This document shows positions 20,401 to 31,437 of a DNA stretch of 64,000 nt, one piece after another. Position 1 is the first letter of the stretch. Every line of letters begins with the position of its first letter. A model generated the notes under the pieces. It worked only from the letters and a program-made list of their open reading frames with translations. It had not been told where the DNA came from and did not search any database. The position numbers were made by a program, and so were the translations under genes. The DNA is taken from the NCBI GenBank assembly GCA_030068145.1, contig JAPJBO010000557.1:1-64000 (forward strand). The letters are read 5' to 3'. Source of the DNA: Diplonema papillatum (taxonomy: Eukaryota > Euglenozoa > Diplonemea > Diplonemida > Diplonemidae).

Positions 20401-20595
20401 AAAAGAATAGTTGAGGCGCAGCTCTTGACAAAGACAGATGGAAAAAAGCGTTTCTATTCTTCGCTTTTTCTCACAAACGGGGGGTCGGTCCTGCTTTTGG
20501 CTTTGTAGGTTCTCCCGACTCCCCAAATCGTGGTTAGCACAAACTCAAGAGGCCTAGTGTCAGCTATTCCCTGCAGTATTAGCGTACTTTCAAGA
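20401..20595 (+). repeat. Dispersed ~195-bp element; inverted partner at 61193-61390
   Basis: GGTCGGTCCTGCTTTTGGCT, TTGTAGGTTCTCCCGACTCC, GTTAGCACAAACTCAAGAGG and CTATTCCCTGCAGTATT all recur as the reverse complement at 61193-61390. A shorter related piece is at about 31845-31880. Confidence 0.8.
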
Positions 20596-22235
20596 AAATA
20601 GCATGCGACCCAGTATGCGACTCGCATCCCCTTTCCATTTCCCTCTAACCACAACACACTCCCCCCCGGCAGTGTGAGACAACTTGATGCAGTAGACCCG
20701 GGATCGCCGACGTGCCCATCAGAAGTCTCGTCCCGTGCTCTTGTGCAGGAAGAAGGGCATCCGCACCAGAGCACACCGAGTGGAAAGGAGGGGCGGGGGT
20801 GGGTGGGGAGATGGATGGTTTTTGCCTTCGTTCGGTCTTTTCTTGCTTTGTTTTCCTTTTTTTCTTTCCAATTCTTTTTTTCCCTTGCTGCGCCCGCTGG
20901 GAGGGGCATCCCCGGGCAGCGGTCGGCTCATCAATGCCCTCTCGTTGCACCCGTTGTCGTTGGTTGGTAGCGGGAGCCGTGGGTGTGGAGTTCTGGGCAC
21001 CGCTTGTGCATGGTGCACAATTTTTGCTGCGAGCGGACGTGGGCGCTGCTTTTGGTCTACCATACAAATCGGGTTGTCGGACTTGCACGCACAACCATCC
21101 CCAGCCTGACGAAGATCCCACGCCTTGCTACGCTTGCGAGTTGGCTCCTTCTTTGGCCATTTTGACCCGCTGCCCTCCCTCGGTATTTCATACACCGCGC
21201 TATCATTGCTCGGATGAAACAGGCGAGGATTCCTGCTTTCTGAGCCTGACTGCGTCGCTGAAAGCGAAGAGGTTCTCTCTGGTACCCGATCGCCCTGAAG
21301 CCTCGCGCACATGAACGGACTCGTCGGTTCGCATTCAAGGCGGGTATCTGCATGAAGAGGGCCGAGCGCATCGTGTTCCCATAGAAACGTGTTTCCGTGT
21401 CTTGGTTCCGCTTATTGCGGAAGGTCGCCAATTTAGACGTGGGCCCCGAGAGCTGGCACCGGGTCATGTTTCAGGCTAGCGGCAAACTCAGCAGAGTCGC
21501 CTTCCCGCGCAGAGACCTTCTGCACTTGAATCACCAACGGTGTGAACGACTGCGCCGTCCGATGAACCGCAGGTACACACGGTCAACCCCGTTGTCAGAA
21601 TAACAACAGTGAGGTTGAGTGTCATCGCGAATACCCCGATGGATGGTTGCGGGCCCTCATTGGTTCGGAAGGCTTCAATCCTCGCTCGCACCAGTCCGAA
21701 CAGTTTCCGTTCCTTTGACTGCTGTCTGCATTTCGCCAGGGACAGAACGAATCTACGAGGACGTTGTCCCGAGACGCTGGCATCCATCTCGCTGCGTCCT
21801 CGATTGCCGCTTGTAGTTGTGATAAGCCCTGAGATACCGACACCGCAAGGATGCACAGCAAGTAGAAGCAGTAAAAGTGAACATCGCGCACGGGGGCGGG
21901 CAGAAAATGCTGTTTTGCGAGCAGTTTTTCGTCCTTAGTTCCCGTTGAGAGTAGCGCGTTGCTCTGATCGATTCTTCTGGATGCACCCCCCTTCTAAGCG
22001 AGCTTTCCGCTCTGTACGAAGGAACGGTCTTGCTTCCTCCAGCAGGACCTACCCCACCTAGCTAGCACTGGTCCGCACATAAACGTCTTGCAACGCCCTA
22101 CTAGTCCTCCTCCCGGAGCCCAGCGGGTGTTGCAATTGCGTGCTCGGACGGACTGACTGCGTGCACGCACAAACCGTGCGTCGTTCGTTGCAATTGAGAC
22201 TGTTTCCTCGCCGTTGCCACGCCGCTTCTTTTTCC
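20596..22235. other. No feature recognised
   Basis: About 1.6 kb. Open frames exist on both strands but none shows a domain. A minus-strand frame ending near 21622 begins with a hydrophobic stretch (FYLLCILAVSVSQG) yet has no ATG; I do not call it. Confidence 0.3.
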
Positions 22236-22590
22236 AGTACCAAAGCAATCTTGCGGGGTTGCCCTGCAATGTTTTGCGCTAGAAAGACGATGGCACCGCG
22301 TGTTTTTGGTGTGGTTCGATCAGAATTCCTTACCTGCAAAAGGAAACAGGGCGAGAACAAGTGGGAACACGATCAACCCGGCACGAGCAACAATGAGGCG
22401 CCTGTCGTTTTCTTTTTAGTACTAACAATCCTGCGGGTTGCCCTTCAATGTATTGTGCAGGCTAAAAGGATGTAGGCAGCGTGTTTCGGTGGTTGATCAG
22501 CATTCCTTACCTGAAAATGACACAGGGTAAATACAAGTGGGAAAACGATCAACCGGCACGCAAACAAAACGAAGCGCCTGTCTTTTTTGA
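22236..22590 (+). repeat. Composite repeat, two tandem left modules
   Basis: 22240-22405 and 22418-22590 each contain GATCAG(A/C)ATTCCTTACCTG, a GGG(C/T)(G/A)A(G/A)AACAAGTGGGAA-like block and ACGATCAACC(C)GGCACG. They are 75-80 percent alike by eye and match 19204-19355. Confidence 0.65.
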
Positions 22591-22840
22591 TACATAGGCT
22601 ACAGCCACCGCCGCGGGAGCTGCGCCTGTCTCCCCCTGAAAATAATCGACGTGGATCTTGTGCCGTTGTTTTCCATGGTCTGTTCAGGGTCTGTCCAGGG
22701 CGCGGCCCATGTCTACACCCGGTTCACACCCCGATCAACCACGCCAGCTTCTGGCGATCTCCGCGAATCACGGGTCTTGTCGGCGGCTCCGTTGGAGAGG
22801 TTGGACCGGCGCATCCTAGGTCTTGTGTGCGACAGGAAGT
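22591..22840. other. No feature recognised
   Basis: Short spacer between left and right modules of the composite repeat; may be an insertion that split them. Confidence 0.25.
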
Positions 22841-23030
22841 TCTTTTTTTGTATATGCACCTGCTTTGTGGGAAATGCTTGAGGAGACTGCCAGTTGCGAT
22901 AGATCAAAGGAGGTAAATGTGCTGTAGCCCACGCGAAACACAGGTGACGCTGGGTGGCGGGCGTGAGCGTCCAACAAAATTCGAACTGAGCACAAGGCAG
23001 TCCCCTCGAGTATTTTTAATTCTCCTTGCT
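22841..23030 (+). repeat. Composite repeat, right module
   Basis: TATGCACCTGCTTTGTGGG, GCTTGAGGAGACTGCCAG, GATAGATCAAAGGAGGTAAA, then GCTGGGTGGCGGGCGTGAG and CCCTCGAGTATTTTTAAT. The first ~85 bases match 60365-60455 almost exactly. Confidence 0.7.
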
Positions 23031-24166
23031 GCTGAGATGTCCATGAAACCCCGGCAAATGAGTGCACCTGTGGTTACCCGTTTCGCGCGACCGTACCTAT
23101 AAAATTCCCGCCACCCCCACCCAAAACACAGCCATTTACACTGAAGAGAGAGGTGGCCGCAAAAAAAGAAGAAAAAGGGACAACGGGCTGACGTTCGCCG
23201 TTGGAAACACAAAAAAGGGTCTCAAGAACATCGGAGAATGGCCGCGCAAGGCGGCGCCACAGTGAACCGTGAGAGCTGGTGTGTGTTGGGTGCGCGAGTG
23301 ACCGCTCGTCAGGTCTGCTGAAGGCCGACGGCTCAGTTTGACAAGCAGGGCACTGGACATCCCGGTACTGTGTGGGGGTAGCAACTCAGCCCCGCCCTGC
23401 TGAACCCACTGGTGTCGAACACGGCGATGTTCACAGGGATCCCCTCGAGATAGGCCGCGTACTGGCATCACGAAGCCAGGCGTGCGTACATGTCGAACAT
23501 TGGCGATGCTCACAGGGATCCTCTCGGGATAGGCCGCGTACTGGCATCACGAAGCCAGGCGTGCGTACGAAACCGGGGCCCCACACCGCGGAGTGGCAGG
23601 GAGCGCAGACGGGTGCAGATCTTGGTAGTGTCAACGGAGTACACTTTCTCCCGCGCCGGTGTTGGCGCGGGCGCGCACAACGCGTTCCGCGCGTGATCAA
23701 CTGCGCGGCGCGTCGGTTTTGCCCTGCGCAGGTGTTGGCTGTGCACCGAACTACCGCCGATGTCCACCTAATACGACTTTTCTTCAAGGGGGGAACGGCC
23801 GGCGCACAACGATTGCTGTGGGTCTGCGTACCCAGCCCGGGCGAAGAGAGCGCTGACGACCACAGCGCATTCCTCCTCGGAAAACTTCCGCGCACGAAAA
23901 CTGCCGCATTGCCTCCGTCCAACGTGTGGCGCAGATTCCGCGGAGGTTGCTGCCCAAACCAATGTGTTGCCGCGATATGCGACACCCGACAGACGGCACT
24001 CCACACACAGTCGGGAAGGAACCGTCTCGCCATTGAGGCGAAACCTGGAGACCTCGGAAATAAGGCTCGTCCATTGCGTTGCACCGGCTTGGGATGGATC
24101 ATCCGTGCATACAAAATCGAAAACCACCGGAAGAGGAGCGAACCCTTTACAAAAAAACACACAGGT
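23031..24166. other. No clear gene; 75-bp tandem duplication at 23416-23570
   Basis: GATAGGCCGCGTACTGGCAT and ACGAAGCCAGGCGTGCGTAC occur twice, 75-77 bp apart. The frame that later encodes the KH gene is open from here, but the residues before 24167 look non-coding in composition and motif. Upstream exons of that gene may lie in this stretch. Confidence 0.45.
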
Positions 24167-24658
24167 ATGAACGTGAACAGGCGCTCCGTGCGCCAGCTTT
24201 GCGTGCAGCACGAAAAGTTCGATTTGGTGAAGGCGCAGATCAAGGCGTCCCGAACGACGAACTCCGCCGCCGTGAAAAGCATCCTCGACAACGGCTACAT
24301 CACGGATGACATCCTGGACAAGCACCGGGATCTGGCTGGGGACACGGACGTCGGGCAATGCTGCAAGGGCCATCTCCTTGCGTGTGTGAGCGGCCGTCAG
24401 AAGGGGCATTGCGAGACGGACCCCCCTGCGATCGTCGTCTGCAAAGCGTGCCAGAAGGAGGTCAACCTCGACGCGGCTTACTACCACTGCAAGCACTGCA
24501 CCTACGACCTGTGCTCCAGCTGTCTGGCCGAACGTGAGCTGGGCGAGTTTTGGATCACCGAAGATCTCATCGGGCTTCTCGTCGGAACCGGCGGCAGCAA
24601 CCTGAAGCGGCTGCAAAAGAAGGTGCCGGGCGTCGTGTACAAGATACCCGATAGACCG
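24167..24658 (+). CDS. ZZ/KH/SH3-like protein, exon 1 (or first exon in window)
   Basis: 164 codons from an in-frame ATG to a probable GT donor at 24659 (phase 0). A ZZ- or C1-like zinc finger is formed by C92, C95, C108, C111, C116 and C119 with the typical YDLC. It is followed by the first part of a KH domain, FWITEDLIGLLVG and the GTGG loop at 140-143, which resembles the KH of FMRP-type proteins (FIVREDLMGLAIGTHG). The KH fold stops after VPGVVYKIPDRP and its last strand and helix lie in the exon at 28015, which supports the splice. An RNA-binding role is expected from the family. The true start is uncertain: CACACAG at 24158-24164 could instead be a 3' splice site with more exons upstream. 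Confidence 0.75.
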
Positions 24659-24929
24659 GTGTGCAGTCTCAAACACTTTACACACTTCGTATCTCCCGCC
24701 CACAGGCGTTTGTGGTTCTTTGTATTCGTGGACGGTATTGACCGGTCGGGGGGTGTTTAGCAGCCAACGGGCTGAGTGCACACCTATAAGGCTTCGTGGG
24801 GGCCTGGTCAACCACCTCATCACAGCCCGGGTGGTGCTCGCTGCCCGTCCTCGTGTCCTGGATGCTGTACGATGTACGACAATCCCTTCTTTAGAAAGCC
24901 CATCCCTGTTCCACCAACCCACATCTCCT

Positions 24930-27900
24930 GATGACATCTTACACAAATAATTGCAATCGCCTGAACAGTTGCTGTTGATTCTCTATTTCACTGATCTTCG
25001 CCTTGAAAAAAAAAATAAAAAAAGAAAAGAACGCTAACCCAAACAACTTCCGCCGGTAGAGAAACCTTGCCTAAAGAAATCAACTGCCTTCGGGTAGGCT
25101 AGTCTGACACTAGTTGTCGTCGGGTAAAAAAAAAAAAAAAAAGTAGCGCGCTACCAAGAGTTGCGATTTCATAAGGCAGCTAGCATTCTGACGGGCATGC
25201 GCAAACGGATGGGCCGAGCCTGACTCAGCAGAGGTCTGGTGCGGAGACTTAGTTCTAGTAGACACGATGCGACAGAACCGACCGTTTTTCGTCGTCACCC
25301 CTTGTGTCCGTGGCCTAGAAAACGGAAACTGTGCACATCTGACAACCACAAGCACAATGATGACATGCCAAAAAGAGAATTGCAATCAGCTGAACATTTA
25401 CTGTTGAAATTGATCCATTTCACTGATCTTCGCGCTTTGCAATCGTCGTGAAGAACGGGGCATATTTCAATGCCTTCGGGCGCGAGTCCGGAGCGAACTA
25501 CCGTTATCTCCGTCTCGCTACATACAACATGATGACCCTAAACACAAATAATTGCAATCACCTGAACATTTACTGTTGAATGTTGTTCGAATTCACTGAT
25601 CTTCGCGCTCTTTGCAGTCGTGAAAAAAGAGGGCATATGCAACGCTTTCCCGGGGCTTGCCCGGAACAAAAAACCCCGCATCTCCGACGGCCCGTCTTGC
25701 AACCGAACAATGATGACATTGACACATATAATTGCAATCACCTGAACCGCTACTGTTGAAACCTGATCATTTCACTGATTTTCACCCTCCTTGGGACCTA
25801 CTTGCGTTGGTGGGGGGAGTATTCTGCACGCAAATTAGCACCACAATGCCAGCTTTTCGTTAGGTGACCCCCGAAGGGTCACATTTGCCACGCTTTCGTC
25901 GTGGTGCAGCCCTCGAGCCTTCGCCATCGTGAAGAACAGGGCATGTTCTAATGCTTCCGCTTTTAGATAGAACAGGAACACCCGTCATCCGACCGCCGTT
26001 CTCACAAACCGCACTATGATGACATTTACACATGTAATTGCAATCACCTGAATATTTACTGTTGATTATTAATCCACTGATTCGCGCTCTTCTTTGCTTT
26101 CCACGCGAAGAACGAGAGCATATTCCAACACCTTCGGGAGCTTGCCCGGAACAAACAACCTGGCATCTCCTCGACAACCGAAAAAATGATGACATTTACA
26201 CATATAATTGCAATCGCCTGTTGAATTTTGATCCACTGATGTTCGCGCTCTTTGCTTTCGCAAAGAACGAGAGCATATTTCAACGCCTTCGGGCCCGCAT
26301 GGCCGGAACAATCAACCCGGCATCTCCTCGGCAACCGAAAAATGATGACAATCACACAAATAATTGCAATCACCTGAATATCGCCTGTTGAATTTCGATC
26401 CACTGATGTTCGCGCTCTTTGCTTTCGCGGTAGAACGAGAGCATATTCCAACGAGTCAATACCCAAGATAGTACGGGTTTTCTTAGAGTTGATCAAGATA
26501 GTACATGTTTCCTTAGAGTTACCCATTATAGTACATACCTCTTAGAGTTGATCAAGATAGTACATGTTTCCTTAGAGTTGCCCATTATAGTACATCCCAA
26601 GATAGTACGGTTTTTCTTAGAGTTGATCAAGATAGTACATTTTTCCTTAGAGTTGATCATTATAGTACGTTTTGCTCTGGCACGGTCTCTTATCCTGTTC
26701 TGTTCTGTCTGTGGGGCGGAACGAAGCCCGGGCAAAACGAGGCTGGGATAAGGTCCAAAACAGTACGTTTCCCGAGTTTGTGCCCAAAACAGCACCTTTT
26801 CCTGTTTGTGCCCAAAAGAGTACTTTGTTCCAACTTGAGTGCGGGTCCAAGTTGTCCAAGTTTCTGCAGAACAGGTTCGGTTAGGAAATCCAGACTCTCA
26901 TCGAATCAAGGACCAAAGTGGCAAGGTTTGCTGCCATGCCGATCAAAAACTGAAACACAACAGGCATCAATTCCCCTCAGCCGGGTTTTCCTCGCGTGCA
27001 GCACGCACTGAAACACCGCCCAAAACCACCCCATAGTAACGGTCTAAATCTGCAAACCCTGGAAGCCTTCAAACTAATACCCTGGCTGAACTCACCCAAA
27101 AAAAAAAAAAAAATCGAAAATCGGGTGGGAGGTTGGGTTGATGTACATTACCTCGGATTGGGTTGGGCAGGAGTTTGGTGTCTGAAATCTTGGATTGGGC
27201 AGAGGTTTTGGGTGTCTGTAGTGGTAATTATTTCTCCTATTCTGGCTGTGCTACAGAAGAAGGGTGAGACCTTTCATCAGAACAATCATCAGTAGGCTAG
27301 GTGTCTTCTGGAGGAGAACACTGGCTGCAGAAGGTCCTGCCTTAGCCGGGCAGCAGCAAGTTTGGGACCCAAGTTTGGAACTCAAGTTTTGGGCACAAAC
27401 TCAGGTCCGAGTCAGGAAACCGTACTCTTTTGGTATTTCACCCAACCAGCAGCCCTTGCCTGGGCCACGGCTGGGGAAAGGGGGGTCTCTAAAAAAACGA
27501 AGAAAAAGCAAAAACTACGGTTTCTGTGCATTTTTCTTGCATTTCTGGGGGCCTTCCAGGAGTTTCAAGTGTGTGTACTATAATGGGCAACTCTAAGGAA
27601 ACATGTACTATAAGGGGCAACTCTAAGGAAACATGTACTATCTTGGGTAACTCTAAGAGGTATGTACTATAATGGGTAACTCTAAGAAAGTGTGTACTAT
27701 AATGGGAAATGACCCTATTCCAACACCTTCGGGCGCTTGACCGGAACAACCAACCCGGCATCACCGACCGCCCTCCTTGCAACCGATAAATGATGACATT
27801 AACACAAATAATTGCAATCACCTGAACTTCAATTGCTGAATCTTAGTTCACTTCACTGATCTTTACGCTCCTCGAACCTTTCATCGTGAAGGACGTGGTA
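24930..27900 (+). repeat. Intronic tandem array, ~155-305-bp diverged units
   Basis: Unit landmarks: ATGATGACATT(T/A)ACAC, AATTGCAATCACCTGAA, TTCACTGATCTTCGCGCTC, GAACGAGAGCATATTCCAAC and CCTTCGGGCGCTTGCCCGG. Units begin near 24930, 25357, 25529, 25709, 26015, 26186, 26342 and 27788. Divergence is 10-25 percent by eye, so the array is older than the satellite at 42 kb. Confidence 0.85.
26453..27715. mobile_element. Non-autonomous Mutator-like element (MULE) with 9-bp target duplication
   Basis: Flanked by the 9-bp repeat TATTCCAAC (26444-26452 and 27716-27724), which restores one unit of the host array. Ends are GAGTCAATACCCA on the left and, as reverse complement, GGGTCATTTCCCA on the right. 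Both ends carry long inverted repeats built of ~30-bp subunits with AGTACAT, TTTCCTTAGAGTT and GATCAAGATAGTAC. The inside (26700-27570) shows no transposase, so it needs a partner in trans. A 9-bp duplication and G-rich ends fit Mutator-like elements. Confidence 0.85.
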
Positions 27901-28014
27901 ATCGGTTTTTCTGTTTTTCACCCCCCCAGTCGGGGTTGTCGCCAAAAAAGGCTTTCAGAAGGGCGATAATTCTTGCCTCTCACACCACTCGCGAAATCAC
28001 TGAACACAACGCAG

Positions 28015-28131
28015 GACGTCGGCACAACGCCCGTGCACCTGATTGGGACACGGCAGTCAATAGCTGAGGCGCGCAGGCACATATCGTGCCTGATCGAACA
28101 CTTGAAGCCAGAGATGATCCAGCTGCAGAAG
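28015..28131 (+). CDS. ZZ/KH/SH3-like protein, exon 2 (end of KH domain)
   Basis: 39 codons between AACGCAG and the donor AAG|GTATCC, phase 0 at both ends. The residues TPVHLIGTRQSIAEARRHIS are the last strand and helix of a KH domain, exactly what is missing from the exon ending at 24658. No other gene in the window has a KH start. The length (117 bp) is typical for an internal exon. Confidence 0.75.
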
Positions 28132-28408
28132 GTATCCTCCGCCCCACATTCCGACGCCAGTCAGTCGCACTGTGTGTTGCGTGAACGAGCTGTCCAGAAG
28201 ATGCTCGCCTCGTCTCTTTCACCTGTATTCGATTCTTGAGTTGCGATATGATCCAGATGGCCATGACGGTGCTTGCGCCAGGACATTAGAATCACCAGTC
28301 GAGGCCAAGCTCATTGCCCAGAGAGAGGTTGCCACTTCCTCGGGTGAGACGCGCCGCCTGTGCAAAAACATTTTTTTCATCGTGCGTTACTCAGGGTAGT
28401 CGAAGGCG

Positions 28409-28870
28409 ATGAGCCAACGGAGCCCCGACTCAAACGCAACAGCGGCCTCAAACCCGGTTGTTAAGGCGCATGAGCAGTGGGCGGGATGCGTTCAGCCGGA
28501 GAGGTACGAGGCGGCCTGGAAGGAGGCAGCAGAGTGGATGGGAAAGGGGCAGAGAAGGGCAGCTCGCGCACGGCCAACAGTGAAGCGAACAGGGAATAAG
28601 AAAGCGAAGTGTTCCAAACACGACGCGGCTCGCTGCTCAGTGTGCACAAGAAGGCGCCTCCCCCCGGATACATGCTGCAGCCAGCAGCACGCGGGGCACG
28701 ACGCGGGGAGCCATTGTCAAACAAAGCTAGTTCCGGACAGCGCGTGGTCATCACGGGCAGCAAGAAGGAGCGTCAGCTGTGACGTGAGGAAGCCAACGGC
28801 CTGGGCCATACTCCTCAACAGGGGTTACCCACACATGAATTCTAACACAGACACACACACACGCACACAC
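28409..28870 (+). mobile_element. Diverged LINE 3' end, copy 3
   Basis: Codes for the same C-terminal region as the LINE at 1-4752 (SNPVVKAHEQWAG, PERYEAAWKEAAEW, CSKHDAARCSVC, PPDTCCSQQHAGH), so it is a 5'-truncated insert of a related LINE. It ends with AGGGGTTACCC and an AC run at 28846-28870. Protein identity to copy 1 is roughly 60 percent, so this is an older or separate subfamily. Confidence 0.85.
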
Positions 28871-29215
28871 AAGCGAGCGAAGAATGCGACGGCAAGATGC
28901 ACGAAGCATGTTGCACCCCGCTGCACCGCGTGTAAAAAGAGGCGATTGCCCCCAGATACATGTTGCAACCTGCAGCACAAGGGACATGAAGCAGGGAGCC
29001 TTGACCAAACAAGGCTGCACTTTAGATCAGCGCGTGGCCACCACGAGCAGCCGGCAGGACCATCAGCTGTGACGTGAGGATGCTGACGACTTGGGCTATA
29101 CTCCGCTTCAGGGGTTACCCGCGATTGAATTCCAACACGCACACACACAATGGGCTATCTTCCGCGCAGGGATTACCCACAACTGAGATCTAACACACAC
29201 ACACACACACACACA
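28871..29215 (+). mobile_element. LINE 3' end, copy 4, plus an extra tail unit
   Basis: Starts within the AC run of copy 3 and codes for CTKHVAPRCTACKKRR, PPDTCCNLQHKGH and QTRLHFRSARGH up to the stop near 29075. Tails follow at 29092-29150 (GGGCTATACTCCGCTTCAGG, GGGTTACCC, AC run) and 29151-29215 (GGGCTATCTTCCGCGCAGGG, ATTACCC, AC run). Confidence 0.85.
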
Positions 29216-29619
29216 CACACGGTAGCAGTCGTCAGCATTGCAGAATGCTTGGCGACAAGTGATTCGCGCCGCTTCCCCGTGCGAGCGAGTCTCGGAACAG
29301 GACTCAAAACTGTGACCCAGGTGGCGACTGCCAACGGTGACGGGTGCTTGCACCAGGAGTTTGTAACAGCTAGTCAGGCCACTGTGTAAAGCCACTCAGC
29401 TGTTGCCCGGGGCCGAAAACCCCGTGCAGCTAGCACCGCAAGATGAAAACAGAAGTCTTGAGCCGAGTGCCGTATGGAGAAGCTTGAGCCGAGTGCCGTA
29501 TGGAGAAGCTGACAGCCTCCCACGCTCTATCCGTCCCCCGACCCACCCTTCGGAGAGAAGTCACAGGACCCAAAAGCAGCGTGTCGGAAACTCAAAGCCG
29601 ACTGGTGAAAGTGACAAGT

Positions 29620-29692
29620 GGGCTATACTTCGATTCAGACGTTACCCACTCAAAGCCCTGATCTTAAACACACACGCACACAGACGTTTCCT
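29620..29692 (+). mobile_element. Isolated LINE tail unit
   Basis: GGGCTATACTTCGATTCAG, GTTACCC and an AC-rich run, with no coding part. It ends about 33 bases before the exon at 29726. Confidence 0.75.
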
Positions 29693-29725
29693 CGAAAAAG
29701 TCGACTGATGGTGCACTCGTTGCAG

Positions 29726-30085
29726 GAGGCGAAGGACTTCAATGACAAAATAGTCACCGTGACAGGGTACGGCACGGAGGGAGACAATTTAGGCCGCGTT
29801 TGCGTCACATTCGATCACCTGCCCGATGAAGACTTCATGCTGAAGCCGGCCAACCTGCAACTGGTCGAGCGTGGGCCAGAGCCCGTGTTCGACGAGTATC
29901 CGGTTGCCCACCATCAGAAGAGCGCCGGCCCGGACAACGTTTTGAACACATCATTCGGGTCTGCTGACGAAGCCATGCACGCGGGCTCGCCGCCCGATCC
30001 CAAAAACGGCTCTTCAGACCCAAGCCTCATGCCGCCGCTGATGAGTTTGCCGGCAAGCGATCGTCCCGCGGTTTGCGCCGACTAG
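29726..30085 (+). CDS. ZZ/KH/SH3-like protein, last exon
   Basis: 119 codons and TAG, opening in phase 0 after TCGTTGCAG. It begins with EAKDFNDKIVTVTGYG, continues GRVCVTFDHLPDEDF and MLKPANLQLVE: a small SH3-like barrel of the kind found as a short add-on in many algal and alveolate proteins. The rest is Pro/Ser/Asp-rich and probably disordered. Phase and order fit the KH exons, giving about 322 residues in total, but the link between exons 2 and 3 rests on phase alone; this could be the end of a separate gene starting at ATG 29708. Confidence 0.6.
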   Translation, partial: EAKDFNDKIVTVTGYGTEGDNLGRVCVTFDHLPDEDFMLKPANLQLVERGPEPVFDEYPVAHHQKSAGPDNVLNTSFGSADEAMHAGSPPDPKNGSSDPSLMPPLMSLPASDRPAVCAD

Positions 30086-30549
30086 ACAAAGGCCTCCACG
30101 GCGTGTCCACGGGGGATGCAGGAAGGAATCCTCGTGGCAGCTGTCCGCTTAGTCTGTGTTGAAGACCTGATCGCAGGCCTCAACCTGGTACTCTCTTCCC
30201 TGCCAAGCTCTCGTACTTCCAGGTTCGGGTCAGGTTCGGGTCAGGTGGTCCTAAAATGCTCAGGAAATCCTAAATATCTGGTCGGATGCTCGTTTAGGCT
30301 GAAATAATGGCCACAGAATGCAAAAACAAGGCAGAATCACCTCCACACGGCGTGACACGCCAATCTCTTAAGGAAAAACATCAGAAACCAGAATTCAAAA
30401 CTCAAAACCTACCACTCAGGTGGCCATAAAACACTCCGAAAGCCCCAAGGTGCGCCTCGCCTTGATGTTTTAGTTTGGGACATCGGTAGCCACTTGACCC
30501 GCAGGCGCGTAGCTCTGCAGTACCGCCGAACCAGTGTAGCAGGCTTTTA
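30086..30549. other. No feature recognised
   Basis: 3' flank of the KH gene. GTTCGGGTCAGGTTCGGGTC near 30224 is a short tandem repeat; nothing else stands out. Confidence 0.35.
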
Positions 30550-30756
30550 CATAAGCGCCAGCTTGAAAGGAAATGCTCGACGATGCTGCCCGACAAAGAA
30601 CAGAAGGGATCCCAAGTGCTGTAACTACCGAACCACGTGTTGAACGGACGTGAGGTCATGCGGGTCTACCCCTACACGACTAATCACACAAACACAACAG
30701 GTCAAAAGTCCCGAGTAAGAAAACAACACACGGTGGTGTAAGCGAAGAATAAGCTC
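30550..30756 (+). repeat. Dispersed repeat pair, copy 2 (partner 11131-11312)
   Basis: TACATAAGCGCCAGC, GGAAATGCTCGACGATGC, then a stretch of 25-30 bases absent from the partner, then the shared block up to GTGGTGTAAGCGAAGAA. Confidence 0.8.
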
Positions 30757-31329
30757 GTGCTCGCACTACGGGACCTGCCAGATCCATCCTGACGTGGCCT
30801 CGGCTCCGGCTGCTGTCCCTCAAGCGAACTTTATAACCCTAGAAAATAAATAAAGAAAAAGCTCCTTTTCCGCGCCGGGGACTGCTTTATGGCCCGCAAG
30901 GTCCAAAACCATACTACCGTACACAGAAGCCCCGAGATCCCATCACTAACGAAGCACGATACCCCAGGGTGAGTAAATAGGTTACGTTGTCGACAACGAA
31001 ACGGTGGAAGTTCTGAAAAAAAAATTGACCAAGACAACGCGTCTTTTCATTGCACCAGGGCCCCCAACATGGGAGGCACCTTATGCCCTGCTTGTGAGCA
31101 ACACCTTCTTTCCAGCGCTCTTCTCCGTTGCTCTAGGTTCACGCCAGGCAATACAGAAGGGGAGGGAGGACAACAAACGCAGCACCCGAGAAGAAACTGG
31201 GAGTTTTACTTCGCCCGCGGCATTACCTTTTTATTTTTATTTTTTAACAGTACATCTGTACTGACGGGAACATTTCCGGAACAACGGTTGCACATGAAAG
31301 AGAAAAAGAAGCCAACGAAAAAGTGCCAA
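30757..31329. other. No feature recognised
   Basis: Nothing supported; several A- and T-runs. It is followed by a poly(C) run at 31330-31348. Confidence 0.3.
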
Positions 31330-31365
31330 TACAGGAACCCCCCCCCCCCCCCCCCCCCAAAGAAG

Positions 31366-31437
31366 ACTTGATGCTAGCATCAATCATGCATGAGAGGCAG
31401 TGCTCTGCCTAAACATTAAACTAAGATTTTCCCCCCA
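31366..31437 (+). repeat. Palindrome-hairpin motif, copy 2 (best copy)
   Basis: Perfect 16-bp palindrome TTGATGCTAGCATCAA, then the hairpin AGGCAG-TGCT-CTGCCT, then AAACATTAAACTAAG and a T/C run. Confidence 0.75.

Larger units (their letters stand above)
24659..28014 (+). other. Intron 1 of the KH gene (3,356 bp)
   Basis: GT at 24659 and AG at 28013-28014 (AACGCAG) keep phase 0 on both sides and rejoin one KH domain. The intron is filled by a ~170-bp tandem array and by a Mutator-like element. Confidence 0.7.
28132..29725 (+). other. Intron 2 of the KH gene (about 1.6 kb), with LINE 3' ends
   Basis: Bounded by GTATCC at 28132 and TCGTTGCAG ending at 29725. A small additional exon is possible after GCGCCAG near 28281, but I cannot show it. 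29222-29617 holds nothing I recognise apart from a 21-bp direct repeat (AGCTTGAGCCGAGTGCCGTA) at about 29457-29506. Confidence 0.5.

Noticed and set aside
20596-22235. Small secreted-protein gene on the minus strand near 21622-21891
   Set aside because: It has a hydrophobic start but no ATG, no supporting motif and ordinary non-coding composition.
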